From contig JABTTW010000001.1 of the NCBI GenBank assembly GCA_015075745.1, forward strand, positions 1,178,001-1,242,000: 64,000 nucleotides of DNA, in the 5' to 3' direction. Origin of the DNA: Planctomycetia bacterium (GTDB taxonomy: Bacteria > Planctomycetota > Phycisphaerae > UBA1845 > UTPLA1). Below, piece by piece: positions 26,410 through 36,414 of the stretch (positions within the stretch are counted from its first letter, which is position 1; each line of letters opens with the position of its first letter). Below the pieces are notes generated by a model. It ran no database searches, had not been told where the DNA came from, and saw only the letters and a list, made by a program, of their open reading frames with translations. Made by a program: the position numbers and the translations under genes.

Positions 26410-28698
26410 TCAGCCCGCGTTCGACGCATCGGACACTTGTGTCCGACGAATCGGAAGGCGGAGCTGGGCCTCAGTCCCGATGCCCGGGCGGCTCTCCAAG
26501 CGGATCGATCCACCACCCGCTTCGAGCAGGCGATGAACGCGCGAGAGGCCGACTCCTCTGCCGCGACCCGCAGGCCGGTGCGAAAAGAAAGGATCCATCG
26601 CACGGGCCAGAACATCGGGTGTCATTCCCCGGCCGTTGTCGGCACAGGTCACAACAAGGTTTTCTTCGGTCAGATCGGTCGCGGCCTTGATCGACAAACG
26701 ACGCCCTTTGGGCTGCGTCGCTTCGAGCGCATTATCGATCAGTTCCCGGAACACTACGCTCAAAGCCTCGGGATCAAACCAGATAACCGGGCACGCGGGA
26801 GGCAGGTCCAAGGACATGGCAGTGGCATCCAATAATCCCTCGGACGCCATGTCAGAAATGATTGAATTCAGGAGGGCCGCGATATCGACGGACTCGGGCC
26901 GGACGATGGCCGGTTGGGTGAAGGACAGCAGGTCCTTCAGGATTTCGCTGCACAACCCGGCCTGGGCGGCGATGGTTTCAAGGTCCCTTTTGGTCTCGTC
27001 ATTATCGACCCCTGTGGCGAGGAGCTGTGCCCGACCGGAGATGACGGCAAGCGGATTGTTCAGTTCGTGGGCGGCCCCGGTGACGATGGCGGCGACGGAT
27101 TCGAGGGAGCGAGCGCGAAGGAGGTCAGGTTGAATGGCGGCGAGTCTTCGATTGGCGGCGGCGAGATGCTCGGCGAGGGAAGCGGCCGCGGATTGCGCCT
27201 GAGCCTGAGCGATTGCGAGGCCGAGGGCGGCGCCCATCGCGGCGATCTCGGCGGATTCGTCGCGAAACGAAGTGACGGAATCGGCCTGGGCAACGAATAA
27301 AACGCCCGCTATCGGTTGGTTTCTTGAGAGAATGGGAAGCAGCCAAACGGTGCCTGCGCCGAGGTCCGGGCGGCACCGATCGATCAGGCTATCCAGCGAT
27401 CGATCCGGCGGAAGTATCCAGGCTCCGCCGCGAGCTAGCTCGGCGGCGTTCTTGAGGGCCACTCGAAAGTCGGCCACCTGCTCGTTGAACTGTTCCAATC
27501 GGAAACGAGTCGTTCCATCGGAGATGCCGAGCTCCAGCCAGGACCCGGAGGGCGATGGAACGAACACAACGGCGCTACGAAGTTCCAGAATCGCCTGCAT
27601 GGCGCCGGCGCCTATTGCGGCGGTCTGGCGCAAGGAGAGTCCGGGCGTCACTTGTCGATTGAGTTCATCAATGGCGGCCAAGTAGCGTGCGCTTCTTTGA
27701 AGGCGACGATTCTGCTCGGCCAGTCGCGTGTTGACCGAGGTAAGCTGTTCGCTGGTCTTGAGCAGTGCGCGGAGATAGACCTCGCGGCCGCCGGACTGGT
27801 CCTGTCCGATCCATGTAGAGCGGGATTGAAGTTCATCCGCAATGGATTCGATGATGCCGACCCGAGCGGCTTCCGTCAGACCGAGCAGGGCCGACAGTTT
27901 GGGCGAGGCGAGGGTGGAGCCGAGATTGCCGGAAAAGCCGATGTTGTGCTCTCGGGCCATGGCGTCGGCAAGCTGTACGACTTTGATGTAGCGCGCGGCG
28001 GCAAGGTCTTCGGGAAGGGCCTCGGGCGGATGATGGTGCAGCCAGATGACATCGATGATGGCCTGAGGCAGGCCCCAGCGCTCGGCGAGGCGGCGTCCGA
28101 CGACCGTGTGGTCGACGCCGAGAACTGCTCTCTCGACGTCGGTGAATTCGGCGCGCGTTTCCTCTGAGCGCTTCAGGACACGCGCAAAGCTCTTCGGCAG
28201 GGCGCAGTCCAGGGCGATCTTTCCCAGATCGTGAAGGAGACCAAGAACAAAGGCCTCTTCGGGATTCACGCCGGGGGCGAGGGCCTGTGCGATGCGGCGA
28301 GAGGCGCAGGCCACAGCGAGACAATGACGCCAGAACTCGGCGCGATCGAGGCCGCCGACTTCCGCGGGGTCCTGCGGCAGGGAGAATACTTCGAGGATTT
28401 TCTGGGCGAGGGTCAGGTGACGAATTGTCTCGAAACCGAGCATCGCCACGGCCTTGTCGATGGTCATCGATTCCGGCCTGGCGGCGACGGCGGCCTTGGA
28501 GCAGGCCGATAGAACGCGCGCCGCGAGAGATGGATCGCTGGAGACGAGTTCGGTGAGGCGGCGGATGCTGCCCTTGTCATCCTGGGTCAGCGCGAGAATG
28601 TGAGTGGCTACGGGTGCGAGCGGCGGCAATTCGTCGAGCCGGGAGAGCAGTAGCTCGACATGCTCGGGGTTTGCGACGGTTGTATTTGCGGCGGTCAT
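26410..28698 (-). CDS. HDOD-GAF sensor histidine kinase
   Basis: 762 residues with no transmembrane helix, so cytoplasmic. An HDOD domain covers about residues 15-215; it retains an intact HDLGK (156-160), which is often degenerate in HDOD proteins. A GAF-like domain lies at about 340-495. Two helices then lead to the HisKA motif AHELNNPL with His544. The ATPase domain shows ELIDNALEAT, ADNGRGM and GRGVGLSRVHRLLEAGGGSI (N, G1 and G2 boxes). An HTH-receiver gene lies 107 bp upstream and a receiver-like gene downstream, all on one strand. HDOD domains occur in proteins controlling stress and second-messenger responses; the signal here is unknown. Confidence 0.88.
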   Translation of the reverse strand: MTAANTTVANPEHVELLLSRLDELPPLAPVATHILALTQDDKGSIRRLTELVSSDPSLAARVLSACSKAAVAARPESMTIDKAVAMLGFETIRHLTLAQKILEVFSLPQDPAEVGGLDRAEFWRHCLAVACASRRIAQALAPGVNPEEAFVLGLLHDLGKIALDCALPKSFARVLKRSEETRAEFTDVERAVLGVDHTVVGRRLAERWGLPQAIIDVIWLHHHPPEALPEDLAAARYIKVVQLADAMAREHNIGFSGNLGSTLASPKLSALLGLTEAARVGIIESIADELQSRSTWIGQDQSGGREVYLRALLKTSEQLTSVNTRLAEQNRRLQRSARYLAAIDELNRQVTPGLSLRQTAAIGAGAMQAILELRSAVVFVPSPSGSWLELGISDGTTRFRLEQFNEQVADFRVALKNAAELARGGAWILPPDRSLDSLIDRCRPDLGAGTVWLLPILSRNQPIAGVLFVAQADSVTSFRDESAEIAAMGAALGLAIAQAQAQSAAASLAEHLAAANRRLAAIQPDLLRARSLESVAAIVTGAAHELNNPLAVISGRAQLLATGVDNDETKRDLETIAAQAGLCSEILKDLLSFTQPAIVRPESVDIAALLNSIISDMASEGLLDATAMSLDLPPACPVIWFDPEALSVVFRELIDNALEATQPKGRRLSIKAATDLTEENLVVTCADNGRGMTPDVLARAMDPFFSHRPAGRGRGVGLSRVHRLLEAGGGSIRLESRPGIGTEAQLRLPIRRTQVSDASNAG

Positions 28699-28805
28699 GG
28701 CGGCGATCCTCGCCGGCCCCCCCAGATTCGTCCGCTTGCGGCCTGATACGAGTTTATGGACTCGACCTGCCGCGGCGGTCGGCGAAGGCGCCTCAGAAAT
28801 AACAA

Positions 28806-29444
28806 TTACGCCGCGACAAGATCGGCAATCGATTCGATGAGCCGGGCGATGTCAAACGGCTTCTGGATGAACTCGTCCGCTCCGGCCGCCTTGAGCGTAT
28901 CGATCTCCGCCGGCGCTACGGCACCGGATACGATGATGATTTTTGTATGGGCCAGTTCGGGATCGCTCTTGATGCGCTGGCAGACGACGTTGCCGTTGAT
29001 GTCGGGGAGCATGAAGTCGAGCAGAACCACGTCGGGCCGAAACTCCTTGGTCAAAGCGCCGGCGTCAAAGCCGTTGGAGGCGGCCTTTACCTCGAAACGA
29101 CCGTCGCGGCCGATGATGTCCACCAGCATGTCCACGATGGCGGGATCGTCGTCGACAATGAGCACACGGCGCTTGCCCGAGTCGAGGTTCTCGATCGGGA
29201 TCTCGTTGGTCTTCATGAACCGAATCAGCTCGGCTCGGGGAACTCGGCGAAACTTCGAACCGGGTACGCGAAAGCCTTTGAGACGACCGCTGTCGAAGCA
29301 GCGGATGACCGTCTGCTGACTGATCTTGCAGATCTCGGCGACTTCGCCAGTTGTGAAAACAGATTTCACACGCCACTCCGGTCCTTCGGCAGCCAGGGCT
29401 TCGGCCACGGCCTGTCGCTCGTCCAACGGTTTTCGCGGGTACAT
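28806..29444 (-). CDS. HTH (excisionase/MerR-like) response regulator
   Basis: 212 residues from the ATG at 29444; a GGGGG site lies about a dozen bases upstream, and the longer in-frame reading has no domain content. Residues about 28-80 are a winged-helix HTH_17-type domain (FTTGEVAEICKISQQTVIRC, then RVPRAELIRFM). Residues 92-212 are a complete receiver: VLIVDDDPAIV, acceptor Asp143 in VVLLDFMLPD, and Lys195 in QKPF. The DNA-binding domain precedes the receiver, the reverse of OmpR-type proteins. It is the likely output of the adjacent HDOD histidine kinase. Confidence 0.82.
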   Translation of the reverse strand: MYPRKPLDERQAVAEALAAEGPEWRVKSVFTTGEVAEICKISQQTVIRCFDSGRLKGFRVPGSKFRRVPRAELIRFMKTNEIPIENLDSGKRRVLIVDDDPAIVDMLVDIIGRDGRFEVKAASNGFDAGALTKEFRPDVVLLDFMLPDINGNVVCQRIKSDPELAHTKIIIVSGAVAPAEIDTLKAAGADEFIQKPFDIARLIESIADLVAA

Positions 29445-29874
29445 GTTACCTAGTCCCCCTAAATTAACAAGTGCCTCCTCGTTATCGAGCAGTCGAGCCT
29501 GCCACTTCATACGGAGCAGTCCGAATGGAGTATTTGGTCGAATTATGCCCGGAGCCCTACCACGGATCTCGCTGCATGCCCCATAAGACAACGAAGTCGA
29601 GTTGGCTAAGAATGGCAAAATGAGAAGCGTTACCGGAACCTCACCCGTGGAGAATTCGCTGTCTCGGTGACGCCAAGGGCGCGGTAGATGAGGGAAATCG
29701 CGGCCAGAAGTCAATGAAGGCTGATTCGCTTGACAGTTTTTGGCCCGGGGATGAGACTCCAACTTGAGTACAGCGTGTTCCTCGGCGAATATTCGCCGCG
29801 GGACAGGACAATCCGTCTGGATGATGCGGCAATCGGCAAGGGTTCGCCTGCCGCGACTAGGATAGGAGCTTGAA
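29445..29874. other. 430-bp intergenic region
   Basis: Lies between the response-regulator gene and the small membrane-peptide gene, which are divergent. A TTGACA occurs at 29730-29735 but no -10 box stands at the right distance. The palindrome GGCGAATATTCGCC at 29784-29797 is a possible operator. No gene is supported. Confidence 0.4.
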
Positions 29875-30006
29875 ATGGCCGGTCAATTACTGCTTCTCGG
29901 GGAAGGCATTTCTGACTTCCTCCCGTGGTACACCTGGGTCTCCATGGCTGCCCTCGTAGCGATCATCGTCGGCTACAAGATGTATCAGAAAAAGATGATG
30001 AGCTGA
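29875..30006 (+). CDS. 43-residue single-span membrane peptide
   Basis: A small ORF preceded by AGGAGCT five or six bases before its ATG. The peptide has a short N-terminal segment (MAGQLLLLGEGISDF), one transmembrane helix (about residues 21-33, VSMAALVAIIVGY) and a basic tail (KMYQKKMMS). The strong ribosome-binding site, hydrophobic-then-basic layout and clean stop support a real gene. It stands alone, upstream of the tRNA-Arg gene on the other strand. Function unknown. Confidence 0.6.
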   Translation: MAGQLLLLGEGISDFLPWYTWVSMAALVAIIVGYKMYQKKMMS

Positions 30007-30215
30007 GATCGAACAGTCGGTCCGGACTCGTTCAGTAGAAACCGATTGCCGTCAATCTCCTTCTCGGCTGCGATCCGGCCTGTACCCGTCTTGATCCACG
30101 CGCCTCAGGTTGCGCCTTCCGAGTGCGCTGTGGGGGATCGCCAAGCGGACGCGGTCGACTGGTTCTTCTCATGGTCGCATGGATGAGAAAACCGAATTGA
30201 CTCAGTCAAATTCAA

Positions 30216-30289
<74 letters not shown>

Positions 30290-30366
30290 TCTTACTTAGC
30301 CTTATCAGTATTTCCGCGATGACCGGCAAGTTCAAGCTTGCCGCCATTTCCACATTGCCGAGAGCT

Positions 30367-30963
30367 TCAGAACTTCACCACCCAGGGGGGCTGGGTCTCA
30401 CCCATGCGCTTGGCCAAGAGTCCGGGATAGCTGGTCTGGATGGACCTTGCCGCATCCAGACCCAATGCTTCGAGACACCTGCGAATCTCATGATCGTCCG
30501 GGCCTTCCACCTCGACGAAGCGACCGAGGAGCGGCAGTTCATCGAGTTCGATTGCGCATTCATCAAGCTGCCATGATTCGCGGTTTTTCTCAAACGTCAG
30601 CCACTCGGCAAAGCCGATTGCGTGCAGGAGCCGTAACATTCCCTCGCCGGCCCTGGCCCCGTTTTCGGGAGAAGCCGGGTTGCGATCGGGCAGATCGATC
30701 TGGATTTCCTCGCGGCACTTGAAGGCGGATTCCTGAACCGGTCCCTTGAAGGCCAGGCTGGAAGGCGGTCCCGTGCCGTCGAGCACTTCAATTGTTCTGA
30801 CGCGGAGTCCGCAACCGCGATGAACGAGCGCACGATCGGGCGTGTCCAGCAGCCGATTCGTCTCGCGCACGCGACCGATGCGATTGGCGCCGGCTGCGCG
30901 CAGCAGCTCGACGAGCCGATCGTGCGAAGGCACGGCGATCTTGCATTCGAGCTCCTGAGCCAT
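30367..30963 (-). CDS. CYTH-domain (CyaB/triphosphatase-like) protein
   Basis: 198 residues. The N-terminal ExExK signature is ELECK (residues 4-8). The other tunnel-fold strands show RETNRLLDTPDRALVHRGCGLRVRT, SLAFKGPV, CREEIQIDL, TFEKNRESW and ALDELPLLGRFVEVEG, with the alternating charged residues of the CYTH superfamily. Members hydrolyse inorganic or thiamine triphosphate or act as class IV adenylate cyclases; the activity cannot be chosen from sequence alone. It is divergently transcribed from pepA. Confidence 0.85.
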   Translation of the reverse strand: MAQELECKIAVPSHDRLVELLRAAGANRIGRVRETNRLLDTPDRALVHRGCGLRVRTIEVLDGTGPPSSLAFKGPVQESAFKCREEIQIDLPDRNPASPENGARAGEGMLRLLHAIGFAEWLTFEKNRESWQLDECAIELDELPLLGRFVEVEGPDDHEIRRCLEALGLDAARSIQTSYPGLLAKRMGETQPPWVVKF

Positions 30964-31206
30964 GGCGACGAATCCTTTGTGGGGCGATTAGCCACCCCCT
31001 CGCGCGACCGACGAAATCCAAGCCTCGAAGACCAGGGGCGCACCCTGCTATTGAACACTTGGATGACTCACTGCGAGTCTCCGGCGGAGGTCCCGTGATT
31101 CTATCTTCATTGGAGAGGCGAGGAAACATTGACGGACGGCGCGGGCGGCGATTTGTTGCGGCCCGGGCCGCAGGCTTCTAACATCGACGGTCCGAGAGGA
31201 GCGTGT

Positions 31207-32733
31207 ATGGCTGTTCGTAAGACTCAGAAGGGATTATCCATTCAATTTGCGCGACTTGGCGGCACGATCCGTGCGGGCGTGCTTTTTGTTCCAGTTACGA
31301 TCAAGGACGGGAAGGCCGTCCTCGGTCGGAAGTTGAGCCTGCCTGCGGAATTGTCATCGCAGGCTAAATTGCTCGCCGCTCGCCACCACGGCGCCAAGCA
31401 GGCAGGGGCCATCGATGACTTGATTCTCCCGTCGAAGTCTCGCATTGGGCGGATGGCACTGGTCGGACTTGGTGAGGAAAAGTCCATCAAGGCGGCCGAC
31501 GTGAGAAACGCAGCGGCCATTTCCATGGAATGGGCCTCTCGTCATCGGGCGGATTCTGTCGTTGTGGCGCTCGACGCACTGCAGGAGATCGCCGGGGCGG
31601 ATGCAGTTACGACGTGGGTCGAGGGTTGTGTTCTGGGCAGCTTCCGCTTTCTGGAACATCGCTCGCAACTTCCGGATGAGGCGCGAAAGCCGGTCACGCG
31701 ACTTGTCTTTGTATCGAAGTCGCCCGTGAGCAGATCAATACGCGACAAGGCCGAGGCATCACGACGCCTGGCGGAGTGCGTGAATCTGACCCGGTCGATC
31801 AGTCACCAGCCTCCGAACGTGATCAATCCCGTGACGCTGGCGCGAGAAGCGCAGGCGCTTGCACGGAAGCATGGACTTCGATGTCGGGTGATCGACGATC
31901 GGCAGATGAAGGCGAAAAAGATGGGGGCGATTCTTGCGGTGGGCGGCGGCTCCCGATCGGCGCCGCGGATCATCGTGCTGGAACACCGGCCGTCGCGGGC
32001 GAAGGGCAAGCCGATCGTAATTGTCGGCAAGGCGGTCACGCATGACACCGGCGGGTATTCGATCAAGCCGACTGCCTCAATGGTGGAGATGAAGTACGAC
32101 AAGTGCGGCGGGATGACGGTGCTGGGGACGCTTGTCGCCGCTGCGCGACTGAAGATTCCACGGCATGTCGTCGGTGTGATCGGCGCGGCGGAGAACATGA
32201 TTTCCGGGACGGCCTATCGACCGAGCGACATTCTTCGGGCATCGAACGGCAAGACGATCGAGGTTCTCGATACAGACGCCGAGGGCCGACTCGTATTGGC
32301 GGATTGTTTGCACTATGCGGAGAAGACGTTTTCACCTGCGGCGATGATCGACCTTGCTACGCTGACCGGCGCGTGCACGGTTGCCTTGGGGGATGCCTGC
32401 GCGGGACTGCTGACGACGCATGACGCGCTGGCCGAGTCGCTGATTGCATCGGGCGAGCGAACCAACGAGAGACTCTGGCGGCTTCCGCTGTGGCCGGTAT
32501 ATCGGGAACAAATCGCGGGGACCGACGCGGACTTGAAGAACGTCGGCGGTCGTCTCGCCGGCACGATCACCGCCGCGATGTTTCTCAAGGAATTTGTCAC
32601 CGACAAGACGCCCTGGGCTCATCTGGACATCGCCGGAGTTGCCAATTCGTCGAAGCCTTCACCGATCTGCCCGGTCGGCGCGACCGGGTTCGGGGTGCGG
32701 TTGCTGGTGGACTATCTGCTCGGAGGAAAGTAA
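31207..32733 (+). CDS. pepA: Leucyl aminopeptidase (M17)
   Basis: 508 residues from the ATG at 31207, with GAGAGGAG about seven bases upstream; a longer reading from 31129 has no homology. The metal- and active-site motifs of family M17 are present: VGKAVTHDTGGYSIKP, EMKYDKCGGMTVLG and the signature DTDAEGRLVLAD. The catalytic bicarbonate-binding Arg lies in the last of these. Cytosolic, removes N-terminal residues from peptides. Its TAA stop overlaps the ATG of the next gene (TAATG). Confidence 0.94.
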   Translation: MAVRKTQKGLSIQFARLGGTIRAGVLFVPVTIKDGKAVLGRKLSLPAELSSQAKLLAARHHGAKQAGAIDDLILPSKSRIGRMALVGLGEEKSIKAADVRNAAAISMEWASRHRADSVVVALDALQEIAGADAVTTWVEGCVLGSFRFLEHRSQLPDEARKPVTRLVFVSKSPVSRSIRDKAEASRRLAECVNLTRSISHQPPNVINPVTLAREAQALARKHGLRCRVIDDRQMKAKKMGAILAVGGGSRSAPRIIVLEHRPSRAKGKPIVIVGKAVTHDTGGYSIKPTASMVEMKYDKCGGMTVLGTLVAAARLKIPRHVVGVIGAAENMISGTAYRPSDILRASNGKTIEVLDTDAEGRLVLADCLHYAEKTFSPAAMIDLATLTGACTVALGDACAGLLTTHDALAESLIASGERTNERLWRLPLWPVYREQIAGTDADLKNVGGRLAGTITAAMFLKEFVTDKTPWAHLDIAGVANSSKPSPICPVGATGFGVRLLVDYLLGGK

Positions 32734-33542
32734 TGCTGCCGACGTTTTTGGCACAGCTTGCGGCAGGCTCGGCGCTGGCGGTGGGGGTCAGCGAGATGCG
32801 GAAGGTCGACTGGCGTTACCTTCGCCTGATGGCGATTGTATCGCTGGCGATTGTGCTTATCTCGCTGCTGCTTGTGGTTCGCGAATCGTGGGTCGAAGGG
32901 TCCGCCCGACAACAACCGGCGATTGCGGCGCTGATCGCCGCGTGCGTCATCGGCGTTATTTGGCTCTTCGTCAACGCTGCGCAGGGCGAGACGGTCCGTG
33001 CGATGCAGCGGCTGTGGACATTCCTATTCGGCGCGGCCGCGATGGCGGGGGCGGTTTTGCTGGCGACCGGGCCGGACGTTGTGCTGGCTGAAGGCGAGTC
33101 GATCGGCGGCCTTAATCGGGCCTTGGCGGCGATGACCATCGTCCTGGGTTCGGGCCTTCTTGGGACGGCAACGGCCGCGATGCTGCTTGGCCACCGATAT
33201 CTGACCGACACGGGGATGTCGATCAGCCCGCTCAAGCGGATGACACAACTATATCTGGGAATCCTGGCGGTACGCGGCGTCTGGATCGTCGCGGCGAGCT
33301 ATCCATTATGGGCCGGGGCGTTTGTTCCGCGCGGCGGGTACATGTGGTTCTGGTTGATGATCAGCGTGCGATTCGGGAGCGGGCTTGTCGTCACGGGCGT
33401 TTTCGCCTGGATGATTCGGGACTGTGTCAATCGGCGGGCGACCCAATCGGCGACGGCCATCTTCTATCTCTCGATGATTTTCATTTTTCTCGGCGAATTG
33501 TCCGGCCAGTATCTGCTGCGCACTGAGTCACTCGCGATGTAG
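32733..33542 (+). CDS. Polytopic membrane protein coupled to pepA
   Basis: 269 residues from an ATG that overlaps the pepA stop. Eight or nine hydrophobic helices are visible, starting at about residues 29-48 and 63-82. A conserved-looking loop, LLGHRYLTDTGMSISPLKRM, follows the fifth. No catalytic motif. The GGAGG near the end of pepA serves as its ribosome-binding site. Function unknown. Confidence 0.7.
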   Translation: MLPTFLAQLAAGSALAVGVSEMRKVDWRYLRLMAIVSLAIVLISLLLVVRESWVEGSARQQPAIAALIAACVIGVIWLFVNAAQGETVRAMQRLWTFLFGAAAMAGAVLLATGPDVVLAEGESIGGLNRALAAMTIVLGSGLLGTATAAMLLGHRYLTDTGMSISPLKRMTQLYLGILAVRGVWIVAASYPLWAGAFVPRGGYMWFWLMISVRFGSGLVVTGVFAWMIRDCVNRRATQSATAIFYLSMIFIFLGELSGQYLLRTESLAM

Positions 33543-34144
33543 CCGCGCCGCCGGGATGGTATTGGCCGTGATGTTGCTGGACATCGTTCCCTCGGCGACG
33601 TTTCTTGGGATCGACGGGGCACTCCGCAACAGCCCGGCGCGGGACGTCACGTAGTTGTCCGCCGTGATCCTTCGGATGGTGAACTTAGAGGGATTCGTGC
33701 CGCCATTCTGTCGGGCGATCAGCTCTCGATTGATCCGATGCCGACTTCGGGGCAACGATATGCCGTCCGCCATCGTGAAGCGGTGGCACGTCGATCGCTG
33801 CCCGGGCCTCAATCGCGAAGTGGTCAGCCTCGCCTCAGATACCGCAGAGTGGCATGGAATCCACTTTCTCGTGCTGGCGACGCTGAACATTGCTACACTC
33901 TTAACATGCTGCAAGACAGCGAGGTTGGATTGAATCGTCCTTTTTCCCGACGGAATCCATGAAGACCTTGTTCAGGCGGGTTCGGCGTGGCTGGGGCCCG
34001 CATTGGTCCGCCGGTCGCGCTCAGGCGGCGAATTTCTCAGGTGCGAATTGACCCTTCGTCACCTGTTGCTGTAAGATAACTTTTAGCATGTTCGCCCGCA
34101 TCTGAACCGGGGGACGGACGATTGCACAGGAATCCATTCAAACT
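33543..34144. other. 600-bp intergenic region
   Basis: Open frames exist on both strands (33528-33914 minus and 33655-33933 plus). They overlap each other, lack ribosome-binding sites and show no domain. I see no RNA gene or clear promoter. Confidence 0.4.
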
Positions 34145-35467
34145 TTGAAACAAGACAGACGCATAGAGACCGGCGTACAGGCAGAGCGAGCCGTGCTTGT
34201 GGGGTTGCTCGCGCGCGGACCACACGAAGGCGGCACGAAGTACGATCCGCTCGCGGAGCTCGCCGCGCTGTCTGAGGCGGCCGGGGCGGTTGTCGTCGGG
34301 CGCACGCTGCAGAAGAGATCGCGTCCATGTCCCGGCACCTATATCGGGAGCGGCAAGGTTCTCGAACTCGCCGAATACGTCAAGGAAAAGGACGCGGACA
34401 TTGTCATCTTTGACAATGAGCTGACGCCCTCGCAGATCCGCGAGATCGAGAGAATCTGTGAACGTCGCGTGATTGACCGGACGGAACTCATCCTCGATAT
34501 TTTCGCGAGCCGGGCACGCACGCATCAGGCCCGACTACAGGTCGAACTTGCCCAGCTTGAATACACGGCTCCTCGACTTCGGGGCATGTGGACCCACCTG
34601 GAGCGCATCGCCGGAGCGGGCGGCGGTACGGCGGCCGGCGCGGTCGGCGGCATCGGCACGCGCGGACCGGGCGAGCGACAGATCGAAATCGACCGTCGGA
34701 TCGTGCAGAAGCGCGTCAGCTTTCTTCGGGATCAGATCGCCCATATCGATCGGCGGCGTGTGCGCGAAGTAAAATCGCGCGGCGACTACTTCACCGTGAG
34801 TCTGGTCGGCTACACCAATGCCGGCAAGAGCACGCTGATGAACGCGCTCACCGATGCGCGAACGGTGGTCGCCGACAAGCTCTTCGCGACGCTGGATACC
34901 AAGACGCGGCGGTGGGACCTGGGCGGCGGGCAGGTTGCCCTATTGTCTGACACGGTGGGGTTCGTGCGCGATCTGCCGCACAAGCTTGTCGCATCGTTTC
35001 GAGCGACGCTGGAGGAGGCGATTCACTCGGATCTGCTGCTGCACGTCGTAGACGCCGCCAGCCACGATGCGGAGAGTCAGATCGCGGCTGTCGAGTCGGT
35101 CCTCACCGAGCTGGGTTGCCAGGACATCCCCAGAATTAACGTGCTCAATAAGATCGATCTTGCCGGCGAGGAGTCCGCCCTGCATCTTCTGCGGCTGAGG
35201 CTGGAATCGGCAGTTGAGATTTCGGCCCACACGGGCGCCGGTCTCGATCGCCTCGGCGAGCGGATTCTGACCATGATGCGGCATCGATATGTGCGTGTCA
35301 CCGTTGAGACCGAGGCTGCCAACGGCCGTCTGATCGCCTACATCAGCAAGCAGGGTCACATTCTCGGACGAGAGTATGACAGCGATCTCCTGAGGCTCGA
35401 CTGCCGCCTGCCTATTCCCGAGCTTCCCCGCGTGGTTCAATTGGGCGGTCAGGTCGTCTCAGAATAG
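34145..35467 (+). CDS. hflX: Ribosome-associated GTPase HflX
   Basis: 440 residues. The N-terminal HflX domain (ERAVLVGLLARG; YIGSGKVLELAEYVKE; FDNELTPSQIREIER) is followed by the glycine-rich linker GGGTAAGAVGGIGTRGPGERQIE. The G domain has VGYTNAGKST, DTVGFVRDLPHKLVASFRAT and NKIDL. HflX splits stalled ribosomes. The frame opens at a TTG with an AGGA about 14 bases upstream, so the exact start is uncertain by a few codons. Confidence 0.94.
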   Translation: MKQDRRIETGVQAERAVLVGLLARGPHEGGTKYDPLAELAALSEAAGAVVVGRTLQKRSRPCPGTYIGSGKVLELAEYVKEKDADIVIFDNELTPSQIREIERICERRVIDRTELILDIFASRARTHQARLQVELAQLEYTAPRLRGMWTHLERIAGAGGGTAAGAVGGIGTRGPGERQIEIDRRIVQKRVSFLRDQIAHIDRRRVREVKSRGDYFTVSLVGYTNAGKSTLMNALTDARTVVADKLFATLDTKTRRWDLGGGQVALLSDTVGFVRDLPHKLVASFRATLEEAIHSDLLLHVVDAASHDAESQIAAVESVLTELGCQDIPRINVLNKIDLAGEESALHLLRLRLESAVEISAHTGAGLDRLGERILTMMRHRYVRVTVETEAANGRLIAYISKQGHILGREYDSDLLRLDCRLPIPELPRVVQLGGQVVSE

Positions 35468-35712
35468 CGCCCCGTCGAACTTGCAAACCACGTTCCCAGC
35501 CGCGACCTTCCCGGGCTAATCAGTAGAAGATCAAGTGGGCGGCGGTATGGGCCGAGTAATGATCGCCGCCATCTCTCCCCTTCAGTCAATAGAGACTGCT
35601 TTCCGGCGGCAATGAACATCCGTTCGTTGGCCTTATCTCTACGGGCTAAAGAGATGTCGGCACGGGCGGACAATTGATCTTGGGCAGGCCCGACATACAG
35701 GGGATCAGTCAG

Positions 35713-36414
35713 ATGAAGGCGAAAATTGTGCTGGATTACGATGCGTCCTTTCGGATCGTTGAAACAGCGATACGTACCCAGGCACAGCTCGTCCTGAGCT
35801 TTGCAGAATACCCAGAGCACACGCTTAATGGGTTTCTCATTTCGGGAGACCAAAGCGCCCTGCTGATGGAGCTGACCGGCCGGCCGACCCTGAATCTCAA
35901 TGACCTGGTCAACTTGCCGTGTCAGGTGCGGCTTTACAGCGATCAGCGATATCAATTCGCATCCGAGGTGACGGGGGCGCCGCAGTGGGGCGAAACGCGG
36001 TCGGTATCACTGGTCCGACCGATGGCGCTGTCGGTCATGGATCGTCGGCGGTTTCTGCGTGCGGAGCTTGCCCCGTCGGCCGAAGTATCCGTCGAGTGGA
36101 CCGATGGCAATGGAACTCACCGCCAGTCGGCGACTCTGCTCAACGTCAGCGCGGACGGAATGGCCGTCAAGATGGACAACAGCGGCTCGCAACAGCTTCA
36201 TCCGGAGACCCGACTGATCACGGTCTTTTCCTTGCCGGGTCAAAGCAGGCCGTTTCATATGCAGGGGACGCTGGCCAATAAGACGCCTGCCACAGACGAC
36301 TGTTCGATCGTCGGAATTCAGTTTTCGCGGACACCCAATCAGACTCCGCAACTCGATGCATTGAGACAATTGCTCAGCCGACAACCGGGGCCGGATGTGG
36401 AAGTGCATGCATGA
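35713..36414 (+). CDS. PilZ-domain protein
   Basis: 233 residues from the ATG at 35713, with AGGGG about eight bases upstream. Residues 1-105 form a beta-rich N-terminal domain of the YcgR flagellar-brake type. Residues about 110-210 are PilZ: the RxxxR motif in RRRFLRAE and the N-x-S-x-x-G motif in NVSADGMAV, which together bind cyclic di-GMP. The next gene overlaps its stop by four bases. Probable cytoplasmic effector of c-di-GMP. Confidence 0.8.
   Translation: MKAKIVLDYDASFRIVETAIRTQAQLVLSFAEYPEHTLNGFLISGDQSALLMELTGRPTLNLNDLVNLPCQVRLYSDQRYQFASEVTGAPQWGETRSVSLVRPMALSVMDRRRFLRAELAPSAEVSVEWTDGNGTHRQSATLLNVSADGMAVKMDNSGSQQLHPETRLITVFSLPGQSRPFHMQGTLANKTPATDDCSIVGIQFSRTPNQTPQLDALRQLLSRQPGPDVEVHA

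Noticed and set aside
33528-33914. 128-codon minus-strand ORF in the 33.5-34.1 kb gap
   Set aside because: Overlaps another open frame, runs into the membrane protein gene, lacks a ribosome-binding site; composition not coding-like.
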